13,398 nucleotides of DNA from Acidobacteriaceae bacterium. Its GTDB lineage: Bacteria > Acidobacteriota > Terriglobia > Terriglobales > SbA1. The stretch is taken from contig JAFAGX010000474.1 of NCBI GenBank assembly GCA_019237515.1, positions 1 through 13,398 on the forward strand, in the 5' to 3' direction. Position 1 is the stretch's first letter. Each line of letters opens with the position of its first letter. Under the pieces are notes generated by a model that was given only the letters and a program-made list of their open reading frames with translations, searched no databases and had not been told where the DNA came from. Position numbers and translations under genes: made by a program. Positions 7,198-13,398 of this stretch are shown here, in pieces.

Positions 7198-8292
7198 TTG
7201 AGATCGTCGGATGCCCGAAGTAGTTTCTGCTGGCACGTGCTATTGCTCTTACTCCTACTCGCTTTCACGTGCTCGAGTTCGCTCGCCGAACAGAGCTTCA
7301 GCTCAAGCTCTGACAACGCACTTCCGGACGCTCCGCCACCTACCGCTATCAGTTCACCCGGTGGATCTGATTCACAGCAGTTGGGGGCTGGGGCCATTAC
7401 TGGCACGGTCTTGGATGCAAATCGAGATGCGCTTCCTGGCGCGCGAGTGACGCTTGCGGGGAAATCCGGTGCTCCTATTCGAATGCTGGAGTCTGGTAGC
7501 AACGGCGAGTTTGCGTTCACAGGATTACCTGCCGACACTTATCAGCTTGCGGTGGCTGCTCCAGGAATGATCAGTTTCGTCTCCTCAGCCATCTGTTTGC
7601 ACGGAGACGAGACGCGCCTCGTATCCGTGAGGCTGTCCGTTTTCGGAGGGAGTAGCAGCGTGACTGTCAGTGGAGACAAAGAGCAATTGGCTGAGGAACA
7701 GGTGCAGATCGCGGTGCGGCAACGCATTGGTGGCATCCTCCCGAACTTTTACAGCTCTTATGACTGGAATGCGCCACCCATGCAAGCGAAACAGAAATTC
7801 AAGCTGAGCTTTCGATCCATGATCGATCCGGTTTCGCTGTTCATTACAGCGGGAACCGCCGGTGTGCAGCAATATAGAGGCACTTTTCCCGCATTCGGCG
7901 GTGGCATAGAGGGCTACGCAAAACGATATGGAGTCGGACTCGCGGATCACGTAACCGGTATTTTGCTGAGCAAGGGCGTTTACCCATCGATCTTTCATCA
8001 AGATCCCCGCTATTTTTATAGAGGGACGGGAAGCATCCGATCGCGGATATTTTATGCGATCTCTGCTGCGGTCATGTCCAGGGGCGATGATGGGCGGTGG
8101 AAACCAAGTTATTCGCACCTGTTCGGCACCTTCTCCGCTGCAGGGATTTCGAATCTGTACTATCCGGCTTCCGATCGCGGAGCTTCATTGGTCCTATTCA
8201 ACGGTTTAACGGGGATAGGTGAGAGTGCGTTTAAGAATTTACTTCGCGAATTCGTTTTCAAACGGATTACTTCGCATGTTCCAGACAGATAA
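7198..8292 (+). CDS. Secreted carboxypeptidase-regulatory-like domain protein, acidobacterial type
   Basis: This 364-residue exported protein has a signal peptide (about 1-30, seven leucines in a row, cleavage after SLA). A Ser/Pro-rich linker follows (33-64), then a CarboxypepD_reg-like beta-sandwich (about 66-146) with GTVLDANRDALPGARVTL (69-86), GEFAFTGLPADTYQL (103-117) and the usual Pro-Gly-turn spacing. Residues about 177-360 form a second conserved-looking domain of unknown function. It contains NFYSSYDWNAPPM, IDPVSLFITAGTAG, FHQDPRYFYRGTGS and GTFSAAGISNLYYP, which I recall as frequent in Acidobacteria proteins. The second domain is moderately hydrophobic and Gly/Tyr-rich, so an outer-membrane role is possible but unproven. 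The start is TTG 7198 with GGGGG close upstream; no ATG gives a full signal peptide. No lipobox is seen. The 114-base gap before it shows no gene. Confidence 0.78.
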   Translation: MRSSDARSSFCWHVLLLLLLLAFTCSSSLAEQSFSSSSDNALPDAPPPTAISSPGGSDSQQLGAGAITGTVLDANRDALPGARVTLAGKSGAPIRMLESGSNGEFAFTGLPADTYQLAVAAPGMISFVSSAICLHGDETRLVSVRLSVFGGSSSVTVSGDKEQLAEEQVQIAVRQRIGGILPNFYSSYDWNAPPMQAKQKFKLSFRSMIDPVSLFITAGTAGVQQYRGTFPAFGGGIEGYAKRYGVGLADHVTGILLSKGVYPSIFHQDPRYFYRGTGSIRSRIFYAISAAVMSRGDDGRWKPSYSHLFGTFSAAGISNLYYPASDRGASLVLFNGLTGIGESAFKNLLREFVFKRITSHVPDR

Positions 8293-8679
8293 CTGCTGGA
8301 AAAACCCGCCGTGTTTCGGGCCCGTGTTGCTATGAGTACAAAAGCGCAATGATGTTTGGGGATTTGGATTTGCTGTCGTTTGGCGAAGGCATAGCACTAG
8401 CTGAGCAGAATGAACCGTACAATGCTTGCTAGAAGATTCGGCTTTCCGAGAGAGCTCGTGCGCCCCAATATTTGTCGAAGTTCTTGAAATCGGCCCACAC
8501 GATATCGAGGTGGTCAAACCTCGAGAAGCAACCAGCAATTTACAGCTAATTTTCTTGAGACCGTCTGCCTCAGTGCCGGCGCGGGCGATTTGATAGTGCC
8601 TCGCCCGCGTCCGACTCCTACCGCAGCTTTCAGAAGCGCTCTCGATTCTGGAAAACTGCTTCATAGCTCAACGCGTTCG
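8293..8679. other. Gap between convergent genes; no convincing gene
   Basis: This stretch separates the ends of the carboxypeptidase-regulatory-like gene (+) and the OmpA gene (-). It holds the 9-bp hairpin at 8580-8609. A short + strand frame from TTG 8426 to TGA 8593 (55 residues, containing IFVEVLEIGPHDIEVVKP) has a protein-like composition but no ATG, no ribosome site and no recognised family. I do not call it a gene. The remaining frames look random. Confidence 0.5.
8580..8609. repeat. 9-bp perfect hairpin between convergent genes
   Basis: CGCGGGCGA (8580-8588) and TCGCCCGCG (8601-8609) form a perfect GC-rich stem with a 12-base loop. It lies 71 bases after the OmpA stop on the - strand. 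It could act as a terminator or 3' mRNA-protecting stem, but no T-run follows on either strand. Confidence 0.5.
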
Positions 8680-10422
8680 CTAGTTGCCTTCTCTCTCCCT
8701 CTGCGCTGCCAGTTCGACACCGTTCGGCTTTTTCGGTCCGTTTCGATCGACCAGTCTGGCGAAGTCCTCCGTATCGAATGGATAGGTACGCGCGGACTCC
8801 TGTCCCGTGGAACTGAGCGTCAGGTCGACTCGCCGGTTGTAAGCCAGAACAATGTTGTCCAATTTCTTAGTCACCATTTGCCGCTTTTCTTCACTTAACT
8901 GAATATCCTGATCGAGCAGCTGTCTTACTTGCTCAGTGGTTAAGTTACTTTCTTTTCCGAAAGCTTGAACCTCAATATTGGCTTCCGGAACCCCTTGCTC
9001 CACTAAGAACCGCTTGGCCAGTTCGGCGCGGCGTTCGGAGAGAGGTTTGTTGTACGCTTGCGGTCCTCTGCGATCAGCGTGCCCGGCGAGTAAGAGATGC
9101 GCATCCGGCTTGTAAGCCAGATACTTCTTGAACTCTTCGGCGATGCTGCGGAGCGTTTCCTTTTCGCTCGCTAGCAGCGCTGTTTCAGATTTGACTGACT
9201 TTGGCATATCCGTGGGGAAATAAACGCTGCGCATGAGCAGCGCTCCGGGCACAATTTCTCCCACAATGTGCAGAGCGACGGTTTTCGTTTCAGAGCCGCC
9301 ACAAACATTGGTTGCGTTCAATGTATAGGTGACAGTTTCGTCCACTGGGCCGGGATCATTCCTCTTGGGCACGACGCTAAGATTTTGTGTACCGCTGGCA
9401 TCTACTGTGCCCAGGGAGTTGATCGACACGCTGGAAGCGTTTGAAGAATTCCAATTCAGCGCACTGCTGCCTTGCTGGATGACCTGGTCGCCTACACGCT
9501 TGTACTGGACTTCGGCCGGCGACAGGGTGAGATCCGCCTGAACCGCGCTGTTCACGTTAACGGTGACATTGGAAGTAGTAGTGCCGCCGGGACCGACTCC
9601 CGTCAGCGTATAGGTTGTGGTTTGTGTGGGCTGAACTGCCTGTTCGCCCGAGATTGCGACCGGACCTAGCGGACTGATTTCAATCTTTGGGGCGTCGGTT
9701 GAGGTCCACTTCAGCTGTGAGCTGTCACCGCAGTTAAGTTGCGAGGCGCTCGCGGACACCTCTGCCGTAGGCTTGGCAACGGCAACGGTCGCACTGGCGA
9801 CGCCGACTGTGAATCGCGGAACCGTGCCGAGTTTATCGCCACGATGCCAGGAAACAGTTTTCTTCACGCCCTTGGGGACTGCCACGACTACTCGCTGGTC
9901 AGCCGCAACCGTGACTTGGCCTGACCACACGTCTTTATCCCCACTCTGTACAGTCATGTCGTAGGTTCCCGGTGGGACTACCAATTCCTGCTTCCACCAC
10001 AGGAAATCCGTATTGAATTCGTCGCCATGGCCAACGAAGAAGTCGGGCGTTTTTCCGTTTAACAGCACGGCATCGCGATCCGCCCCTTTGACGGATATGG
10101 CACCGAACGGACCAGAAACTTTTGCTCCGACCGGCTGCAAGTTGACCTCAAGAGGGGTGGTTTGCCCAGCAACGATCGTGACCGTGCGGGTTACCGGTGC
10201 ATAGCCATAGTTCACTAACTCGACTTTGTGGTCACCCGCTGCGAGAGTCAGCGTGGGATGCTTGCTCGCTTCGCTGATCGCGTGGTCATCGACAAAGACA
10301 TAAGCCCGCCTTGGCGTGACGTGTAGTTGGAGTTTGCCGTTCTGCGCAAATCCATAATTTGCGCTGAGTAGCACTAGAACAATAGGGAACATAAAGTGGA
10401 ACGAATTGCGTTTCAAAAACAT
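8680..10422 (-). CDS. OmpA-family envelope protein with PEGA and Ig-like domains
   Basis: This 580-residue exported protein has a signal peptide (1-26, cut after GFA or FAQ). A PEGA-type domain follows (about 28-97, RAYVFVDD and LAAGDHKVELVNYGYAP), then a beta-rich second segment (about 103-205). Two Ig-like repeats (about 218-290 and 297-386) each open with a Ser-Trp or Asn-Trp core (LKWTSTDA, LNWNSSNA). The C-terminal OmpA domain (about 396-538) has LAGHADRRG (445-453) and the peptidoglycan-binding pattern YNKPLSERRAELAKRFL (457-473), with D450 and R465 as expected contacts. About 40 residues (490-528, ending NIVLAYNRR) are inserted before the last strand; I recall this in acidobacterial OmpA proteins. 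No transmembrane beta-barrel is evident, so it probably anchors the outer envelope to peptidoglycan through its C-terminus and presents Ig-like domains. GGAGAG with about 4 bases before ATG 10422 supports the start. Confidence 0.87.
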   Translation of the reverse strand: MFLKRNSFHFMFPIVLVLLSANYGFAQNGKLQLHVTPRRAYVFVDDHAISEASKHPTLTLAAGDHKVELVNYGYAPVTRTVTIVAGQTTPLEVNLQPVGAKVSGPFGAISVKGADRDAVLLNGKTPDFFVGHGDEFNTDFLWWKQELVVPPGTYDMTVQSGDKDVWSGQVTVAADQRVVVAVPKGVKKTVSWHRGDKLGTVPRFTVGVASATVAVAKPTAEVSASASQLNCGDSSQLKWTSTDAPKIEISPLGPVAISGEQAVQPTQTTTYTLTGVGPGGTTTSNVTVNVNSAVQADLTLSPAEVQYKRVGDQVIQQGSSALNWNSSNASSVSINSLGTVDASGTQNLSVVPKRNDPGPVDETVTYTLNATNVCGGSETKTVALHIVGEIVPGALLMRSVYFPTDMPKSVKSETALLASEKETLRSIAEEFKKYLAYKPDAHLLLAGHADRRGPQAYNKPLSERRAELAKRFLVEQGVPEANIEVQAFGKESNLTTEQVRQLLDQDIQLSEEKRQMVTKKLDNIVLAYNRRVDLTLSSTGQESARTYPFDTEDFARLVDRNGPKKPNGVELAAQREREGN

Positions 10423-11125
10423 GTAACTCTCCTTTTTTCATCTCATGCGCTAGAGTTTCGCCGATCACAACGCAGCTCTGCTCTGTGTGTTGTTAATCTG
10501 CGAGAGCGTTCGGCGCACCCCGGCTTTTCCTGGCGTTTCGCTGTCCTCCACACTCAAATGACAACAGTCCTAACGAATTTCATGCACACGAGATTCCAAA
10601 TTCCGTCGCTGTATCGGTGAACTGACGGGCAGCCGTGGAAGTCCTTTCCGATCAACTCGAGGAAGGATTGAAAAGAAGGTGCTGCAGCTTCCGTTCACAC
10701 TTCGGCGGAGTCAAGAGCCCCCTGCGCGCTGCCAAAATTTGGGCACTGTTCGTCTTTGGACAGATTGTTTGGACTCGGTGCGAATGGCGAGCTTGCTTCG
10801 AACGCTATTCCCCGGGCCGCGGATTACGGTGTCTGCGAATTAAGGCGGCAAGTTCTCGAAGTCCTGGTAAAGCTTTCGAAAGCCAAAACGCATCCCCTAC
10901 TTGGTCCTTCAAGTAACAGGACAGGTTTAGGTTGATCACGCTGCTAAGTTTTGGTATTGAGGAAAAAGACCTGCCGAAGAGCCACACTCAGGGGGTTTGC
11001 TGTCACCGAAGCTGTAGGAAGCGCACGATTCTGTTCCCTCCTCAAATCTCCCCCATCCCTCCGTAAGATCAATTCAGTTTGACCCGGCCCGGGGCGTGCA
11101 TATTCCATCCTGTTATGTTGTAACC

Positions 11126-11144
11126 CGTGATGGGCTTCATCACG
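11126..11144. repeat. 7-bp perfect hairpin with 5-base loop
   Basis: CGTGATG (11126-11132) and CATCACG (11138-11144) pair perfectly around GGCTT. It stands alone in the gene-poor stretch, so its role is unclear: a small RNA stem, an operator, or chance. Confidence 0.35.
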
Positions 11145-11152
11145 ATCGCCCT

Positions 11153-11164
11153 CGTTAACTAACG
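11153..11164. repeat. 12-base perfect palindrome
   Basis: CGTTA and TAACG flank AC, giving CGTTAACTAACG-type 5-bp arms. It lies 8 bases from the preceding hairpin, so the two may form one regulatory site in the gene-poor stretch. No adjacent gene tells which one. Confidence 0.25.
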
Positions 11165-11407
11165 TCGGCTTGCAAGAATTAACCTCGGGTCGCAAGGTCG
11201 GGCCGCTGCCGTGAGTCCGTTCAAGGCTCGACGCGGTAGGCGGGGCCGTTCGCGGTGGCCAGTTGGTCGCCTTGCAACGCCATCAGATGAATTCGAGTCA
11301 AAGTATCATCGACCGACGACACAGCATGAAGCTCGCATCCTGGACCTAGCCGAAAAGCTACACCGGACCGCCATCCAGCAAGAACGCAATACACATCTCA
11401 TCAACAC

Positions 11408-11656
11408 TTAATTCGTGTGGGGGCTGGGACTGCTCTGGGCCGATCTTAAACGCTGGTATGCTGATCCAATGGTTTTCCCTAAAACTTCCGATTCCGCTTG
11501 CAACCAGTCTTGCAGCGCAAAACCATCGACATATCCACGCTGTTCGAAGAGTGCTTGTGCGCGTGAACGAATCTTTCGTTCAACCAGCTCGACCAAAAAC
11601 GATTGCCTGTTTTCGCCGCTGGACATCTCTGGCCAGCGTAGTGTTGTGCTTCTCAT
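11408..11656 (-). CDS. DUF2934 family small protein
   Basis: This is an 82-residue soluble protein. Residues 26-59 (ERKIRSRAQALFEQR, then GYVDGFALQDWLQAESEVLGK) match the pattern I know for DUF2934 (PF11154): I-x-x-RA-x-x-L/I-x-E-x-RG-x-x-x-G-x-x-x-x-DWLQAE-x-E. The family is small, helical, common in soil proteobacteria and acidobacteria, and of unknown function. The flanking N- and C-termini are low in conserved features. ATG 11656 is the only in-frame ATG giving a lead of 25 residues; M11 (ATG 11626) is an alternative, and neither has a strong ribosome site. Its TAA stop (11408-11410) overlaps the stop of an opposing, unsupported frame. It has no visible operon partner. Confidence 0.75.
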   Translation of the reverse strand: MRSTTLRWPEMSSGENRQSFLVELVERKIRSRAQALFEQRGYVDGFALQDWLQAESEVLGKTIGSAYQRLRSAQSSPSPHTN

Positions 11657-11928
11657 TAGCCATGTCCGGATGATAGGACATTGCTATGAACGCACGATTA
11701 ATCAGGGTCAGTGGTAGCAATCCTAGATGTGACGAGTTTTTCCACAGCTAGCGTTGAAGAGCTACTTACCTTGCGGTGAAATGCTTCTAAGCGATTGATT
11801 CCTCGCAGTGTCCTGAATGTTTCATTGTCATTAAAATTGACATTGTGCTTAGCTTTTTCGTTGAACGTACCCTGGCCGTTTTCTAGATTCGAAGTGTTCC
11901 CAACATGGGACGAGGAGAGAAGAAACAT

Positions 11929-12195
11929 ATGCCATTACAATCTCAACAATCCCAAGAACAGGAAACACTTAATGTAAAACTCGTCCACTTCACCAAGCAA
12001 AATTCGCCTGATGAACCGGTGCAGGTTGCCTTTTCAGTGATCGACGATCAAGGCAGGGAAGAAATCATCACCGGTGAAATTCCGTATACCTATGACCTCT
12101 TTCGGTTGTTCCAGGAAAACGGATGGCTAAACATTCGGCGCGGAGTTTCTTCAATCCGCGAAAGCCGGACGCAGCGCAGGGCAATGTCGGCTTAA
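11929..12195 (+). CDS. Hypothetical 88-residue protein
   Basis: I do not recognise a family. The 88-residue protein starts with a Gln-rich tail (1-12), then a likely alpha/beta core: LNVKLVHFTKQ (14-24), a strand-turn-strand with VAFSVIDDQGREEIITGEIP (33-52), and YDLFRLFQENGWLNIRRGV (54-72). It ends in a basic Ser/Arg-rich tail. No signal peptide, membrane helix or cysteine is present, so it is probably cytosolic. ATG 11929 is favoured over ATG 11905 because GAGGAGAG (11912-11919) sits about 10 bases before it, and 11905 has none. The gene ends 7 bases before a strong hairpin terminator (12203-12243). Upstream, 11657-11928 is a locally AT-rich gap with a TGTCA/TGACA dyad (11827-11842) containing TTGACA, a possible promoter element. 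The ribosome site, terminator and codon content make it likely to be real. Confidence 0.65.
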   Translation: MPLQSQQSQEQETLNVKLVHFTKQNSPDEPVQVAFSVIDDQGREEIITGEIPYTYDLFRLFQENGWLNIRRGVSSIRESRTQRRAMSA

Positions 12196-12202
12196 CCTGT
12201 GC

Positions 12203-12243
12203 AGGCTCAAGTGGGGGATCGGGAATAAGGTCCCCCACAGCCT
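12203..12243. terminator. Strong bidirectional hairpin terminator
   Basis: GTGGGGGA (12211-12218) and TCCCCCAC (12231-12238) form a perfect 8-bp stem with a 12-base loop. After a 3-base bulge it is extended by AGGCT (12203-12207) pairing with AGCCT (12239-12243). A short TT follows on the + strand. It lies exactly between the convergent ends of the 88-residue gene (+) and the zinc-ribbon gene (-), where a shared terminator is expected. Confidence 0.65.
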
Positions 12244-12263
12244 TTCACTAGCAAGGCAGACCG

Positions 12264-12488
12264 TTATGCGCTCTTACGCTCTCGATCTTTACGCGTTGGC
12301 GTAGTTGGTTGCGGTAACTTGATCTGACTCAATTGTTCACACTTCAGACAAGCGCATCGGTAACCAAGATTGGACAACATCACCGTGTGGCCACAAACTT
12401 CGCAGACACATAAGCCGTCAGGTCTCGGTGACATTGGCCGAAAGTGATCGCCTAAGACGCAATAGGGACAGCGAACCGGATCAGGCAT
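12264..12488 (-). CDS. Zinc-ribbon mini-protein, 74 residues (copy 1)
   Basis: This small soluble protein is dominated by cysteine pairs: CPYC (7-10), C27-x-C29-x-x-C32 followed by GHT (33-35), and C45-x-C47-x-x-C50. Eight cysteines could bind two metal ions; C7, C10, C29 and C32 make a standard zinc ribbon. The C-terminal 20 residues are Pro/Arg/Lys-rich. It is a close relative of the 56-residue protein at 12933-13103: about 27 of 48 aligned positions are identical by eye, including CPYCVLGD and DGL. I chose ATG 12488, with GGGG about 7 bases upstream; TTG 12500 is possible. A role in nucleic-acid binding or as an adaptor is plausible but unproven, and I recognise no named family. It lies 37 bases after the 53-residue ORF on the same strand, so co-transcription is likely. 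Confidence 0.75.
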   Translation of the reverse strand: MPDPVRCPYCVLGDHFRPMSPRPDGLCVCEVCGHTVMLSNLGYRCACLKCEQLSQIKLPQPTTPTRKDRERKSA

Positions 12489-12525
12489 AAAGCACCCCAA
12501 ATAATACGGTTCGAGCGGCGCGAGG

Positions 12526-12687
12526 CTATCTTACGCCACTTGCTGCCTTCTTCTGAAGCTTCATCGCCGCTTCATGCTCAATAAGGGCGGCCTTAAGCTG
12601 CGCCAGAATGTCATCAAACGCTTTCTTATCCGCATACGCCAGGGCAAGACTGCAGAGTTCAAGAATGCGACGTTCCAAAATCGTCAT
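12526..12687 (-). CDS. Small helical protein, 53 residues
   Basis: A complete ATG-to-TAG frame encodes 53 residues, starting MTILERRILELCSLALAYAD. The composition (Leu, Ala, Glu, Lys, Asp, one Cys) and spacing of hydrophobic residues suggest two amphipathic helices (about 3-20 and 22-48) and a basic end. There is no signal peptide or membrane helix. I do not recognise a family. The ribosome site before ATG 12687 is weak. Support for reality: protein-like composition, no competing frame, and tight position 37 bases before the zinc-ribbon gene on the same strand. It might be a partner of that protein, which is inference. A chance ORF of this length cannot be excluded. Confidence 0.5.
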   Translation of the reverse strand: MTILERRILELCSLALAYADKKAFDDILAQLKAALIEHEAAMKLQKKAASGVR

Positions 12688-12831
12688 GTCTATCTATGCA
12701 TTCATGCGAATGCAACGCGTACGGACGCTCTGACGAGGCTCACCTCAAGTCAGCAGATAAACGGTACTACAAAGGATCGCAAACACAAGAAAAAGCGGTG
12801 AAAGCCAGCTGCTGCCTTCCGTCAAATTCAA

Positions 12832-12880
12832 GCCCGCGTATTGAGGGGAGATGGCCCAGCAAGTACTTCGATACGCGGGC
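12832..12880. repeat. Long hairpin, 10-bp perfect arms extended to 15 bp
   Basis: GCCCGCGTAT (12832-12841) and ATACGCGGGC (12871-12880) are perfect inverted arms. The stem continues inward to 15 pairs with two G-T wobbles, leaving a loop of about 19 bases. On the - strand it starts 52 bases after the copy-2 zinc-ribbon stop and is followed by TTGAATTTG, so it may terminate that transcript. It could also be a REP-like element or the core of a small RNA. The rest of 12688-12932 holds no convincing gene. Confidence 0.55.
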
Positions 12881-12932
12881 CTCTAGTGTGGCTGCGCAGT
12901 ATGGACACGGCAGAAACTGAGAAGATAGGCTT

Positions 12933-13103
12933 TCAAGCAGCGCGGTTGCGTTCCTCGCACCGGCGGCATCCGCATTTGTATTCGGTGCTGAGCGATTCGG
13001 TATGGCCGCAGTTCTCGCAGAGGTACAGGCCGTCAGATCTGCGCAACATCGGTTGCGATTCGTCGCCGAGAACACAGTATGGGCAGCTGATGATGTTGGC
13101 CAT
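12933..13103 (-). CDS. Zinc-ribbon mini-protein, 56 residues (copy 2)
   Basis: This small protein contains CPYCVLGD (7-14), C29-x-x-C32-GHT and C44-x-C46-x-x-C49, in the same order and spacing as copy 1 at 12264-12488. Copy 1's Cys27 is Tyr here, so the minimal shared set is seven cysteines plus His34. It lacks the basic tail of copy 1. ATG 13103 gives a start (MANIISCPYC) that aligns with copy 1; the longer frame to 13268 adds an N-terminus with no counterpart and is not favoured. The ribosome site is weak (CGGA about 7 bases upstream). It is on the same strand as copy 1 and about 445 bases upstream of it, with the hairpin and the 53-residue ORF between them, consistent with an old tandem duplication. 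Function is unknown; metal binding is inferred from the cysteines. Confidence 0.68.
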   Translation of the reverse strand: MANIISCPYCVLGDESQPMLRRSDGLYLCENCGHTESLSTEYKCGCRRCEERNRAA

Positions 13104-13398
13104 ACGAGATCCGCACGATTCAACTATCACCCCGCAGTACTCTGGACTGTACAAATGGGAGAGGGCTGCGGGCCTCTTCACTTGGGTAAGTGGAAGTTTA
13201 ACACGACAACCAATAACGGCAACGAAAAAGCCCACCAAGCGGCGCAAGGGGACTGGCGAGAGAAACATTGGTAACAGAAAAACAGGCTCGATTCACGCCC
13301 GGGTATTTCGGGACACTATAATCTCAAGGGTCGATACGCGGCTTCTCATGTAGTTGCGGCAAGTCTAGCACGTAAGTCAAATGCGGACTTGGCAGAAC
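13104..13398. other. Right-hand end; no gene recognised
   Basis: This 295-base end lies upstream of the copy-2 zinc-ribbon gene (- strand) and should contain its promoter. I see no confident -35/-10 pair; TTGACT and TATAGT both occur on the - strand but not at the right spacing. Open frames here are overlapping shadows without ribosome sites. Confidence 0.4.

Larger units (their letters stand above)
10423..11407. other. Long gene-poor stretch of about 1 kb
   Basis: No frame on either strand reads like a known family. The first 150 bases must include the promoter and leader of the OmpA gene (- strand); I see no clear -35/-10 pair. A + strand frame from TTG 10756 to TGA 10933-10935 (59 residues, containing CELRRQVLEVLVKLSKAK) looks protein-like and could be a gene relic. 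A second overlapping frame, 10635-10916, is less protein-like. Near 11079-11106 TTGACC and TATTCC are 16 bases apart, a weak promoter match reading right. Two dyads follow (11126-11144 and 11153-11164). A GTG frame at 11211-11411 is possible but unsupported. Confidence 0.5.

Noticed and set aside
6891..7538. - strand frame of 215 residues
   Set aside because: Crosses the DedA tail and the start of the secreted protein antisense; no motif or ribosome site. It would only matter if the DedA tail were not coding.
8426..8593. + strand TTG frame of 55 residues in the convergent gap
   Set aside because: Protein-like composition, but no ATG, no ribosome site, no recognised family, and it runs into the hairpin stem.
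10635..10935. Two overlapping + strand frames in the gene-poor stretch
   Set aside because: Neither has a ribosome site or known family. The frame ending at 10935 is the more protein-like, but may be a relic.
11211..11411. + strand GTG frame of 66 residues
   Set aside because: Arg-rich start, no ribosome site, no family; kept only as a low-interest observation.
12767..13123. - strand frame of 118 residues containing CPYC
   Set aside because: It overlaps the zinc-ribbon copy 2 in another frame; its first half is an Ala/Arg/Thr shadow, and the single CPYC lacks the rest of the cysteine pattern.
1..13398. tRNA genes, CRISPR array, insertion sequence ends or phage attachment sites
   Set aside because: No clover-leaf signature, no regularly spaced repeats, no transposase or integrase motif and no matching terminal repeats were seen on reading both strands.

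Overview
The window looks like chromosomal DNA from an acidobacterium, probably order Terriglobales. I infer this from a secreted carboxypeptidase-regulatory-like protein with a long conserved C-terminal domain, a large OmpA-family protein with PEGA and Ig-like parts, a DUF2934 mini-protein, and moderate to high GC with Gram-negative envelope genes. No tRNA, rRNA, CRISPR array, transposase or phage gene was found.

Left part (1-3264, + strand): the tail of a TetR-type regulator with a WHG-like C-terminal domain runs, 2 bases apart, into a DevC/MacB-like ABC permease. An ATPase and an HlyD-type membrane fusion protein follow. The four genes read as one self-regulated tripartite export operon. 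No TolC-like outer membrane channel gene is present here.

Middle part (3265-8292): on the - strand lie a pyruvoyl-dependent decarboxylase of the phosphatidylserine decarboxylase superfamily, of the subtype with an N-terminal PSDC domain that includes fungal PsiD, and a small DUF2721 membrane protein. Three inverted repeats lie upstream of the decarboxylase. On the + strand are a secreted protein made of eight consecutive 11-residue repeats (LEA-like), a DedA-family membrane protein with a Cys-containing tail, and the secreted carboxypeptidase-regulatory-like protein. Most of these genes act in or on the envelope.

Right part (8293-13398): a convergent - strand OmpA/PEGA protein is followed by about 1 kb with no convincing gene. 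A cluster of very small genes comes next: a DUF2934 protein (-), an 88-residue unknown protein (+) ending at a strong bidirectional terminator, and on the - strand two related zinc-ribbon mini-proteins flanking a 53-residue ORF. Near the last group is a long hairpin (12832-12880).

The least explained material is the pair of zinc-ribbon mini-proteins with the 53-residue ORF and the hairpin, the 11-mer repeat protein, and the true substrate of the PsiD-like decarboxylase. I did not see a clear defence or mobile system. Functional claims come from reading motifs by eye and recalled family knowledge, without database searches.
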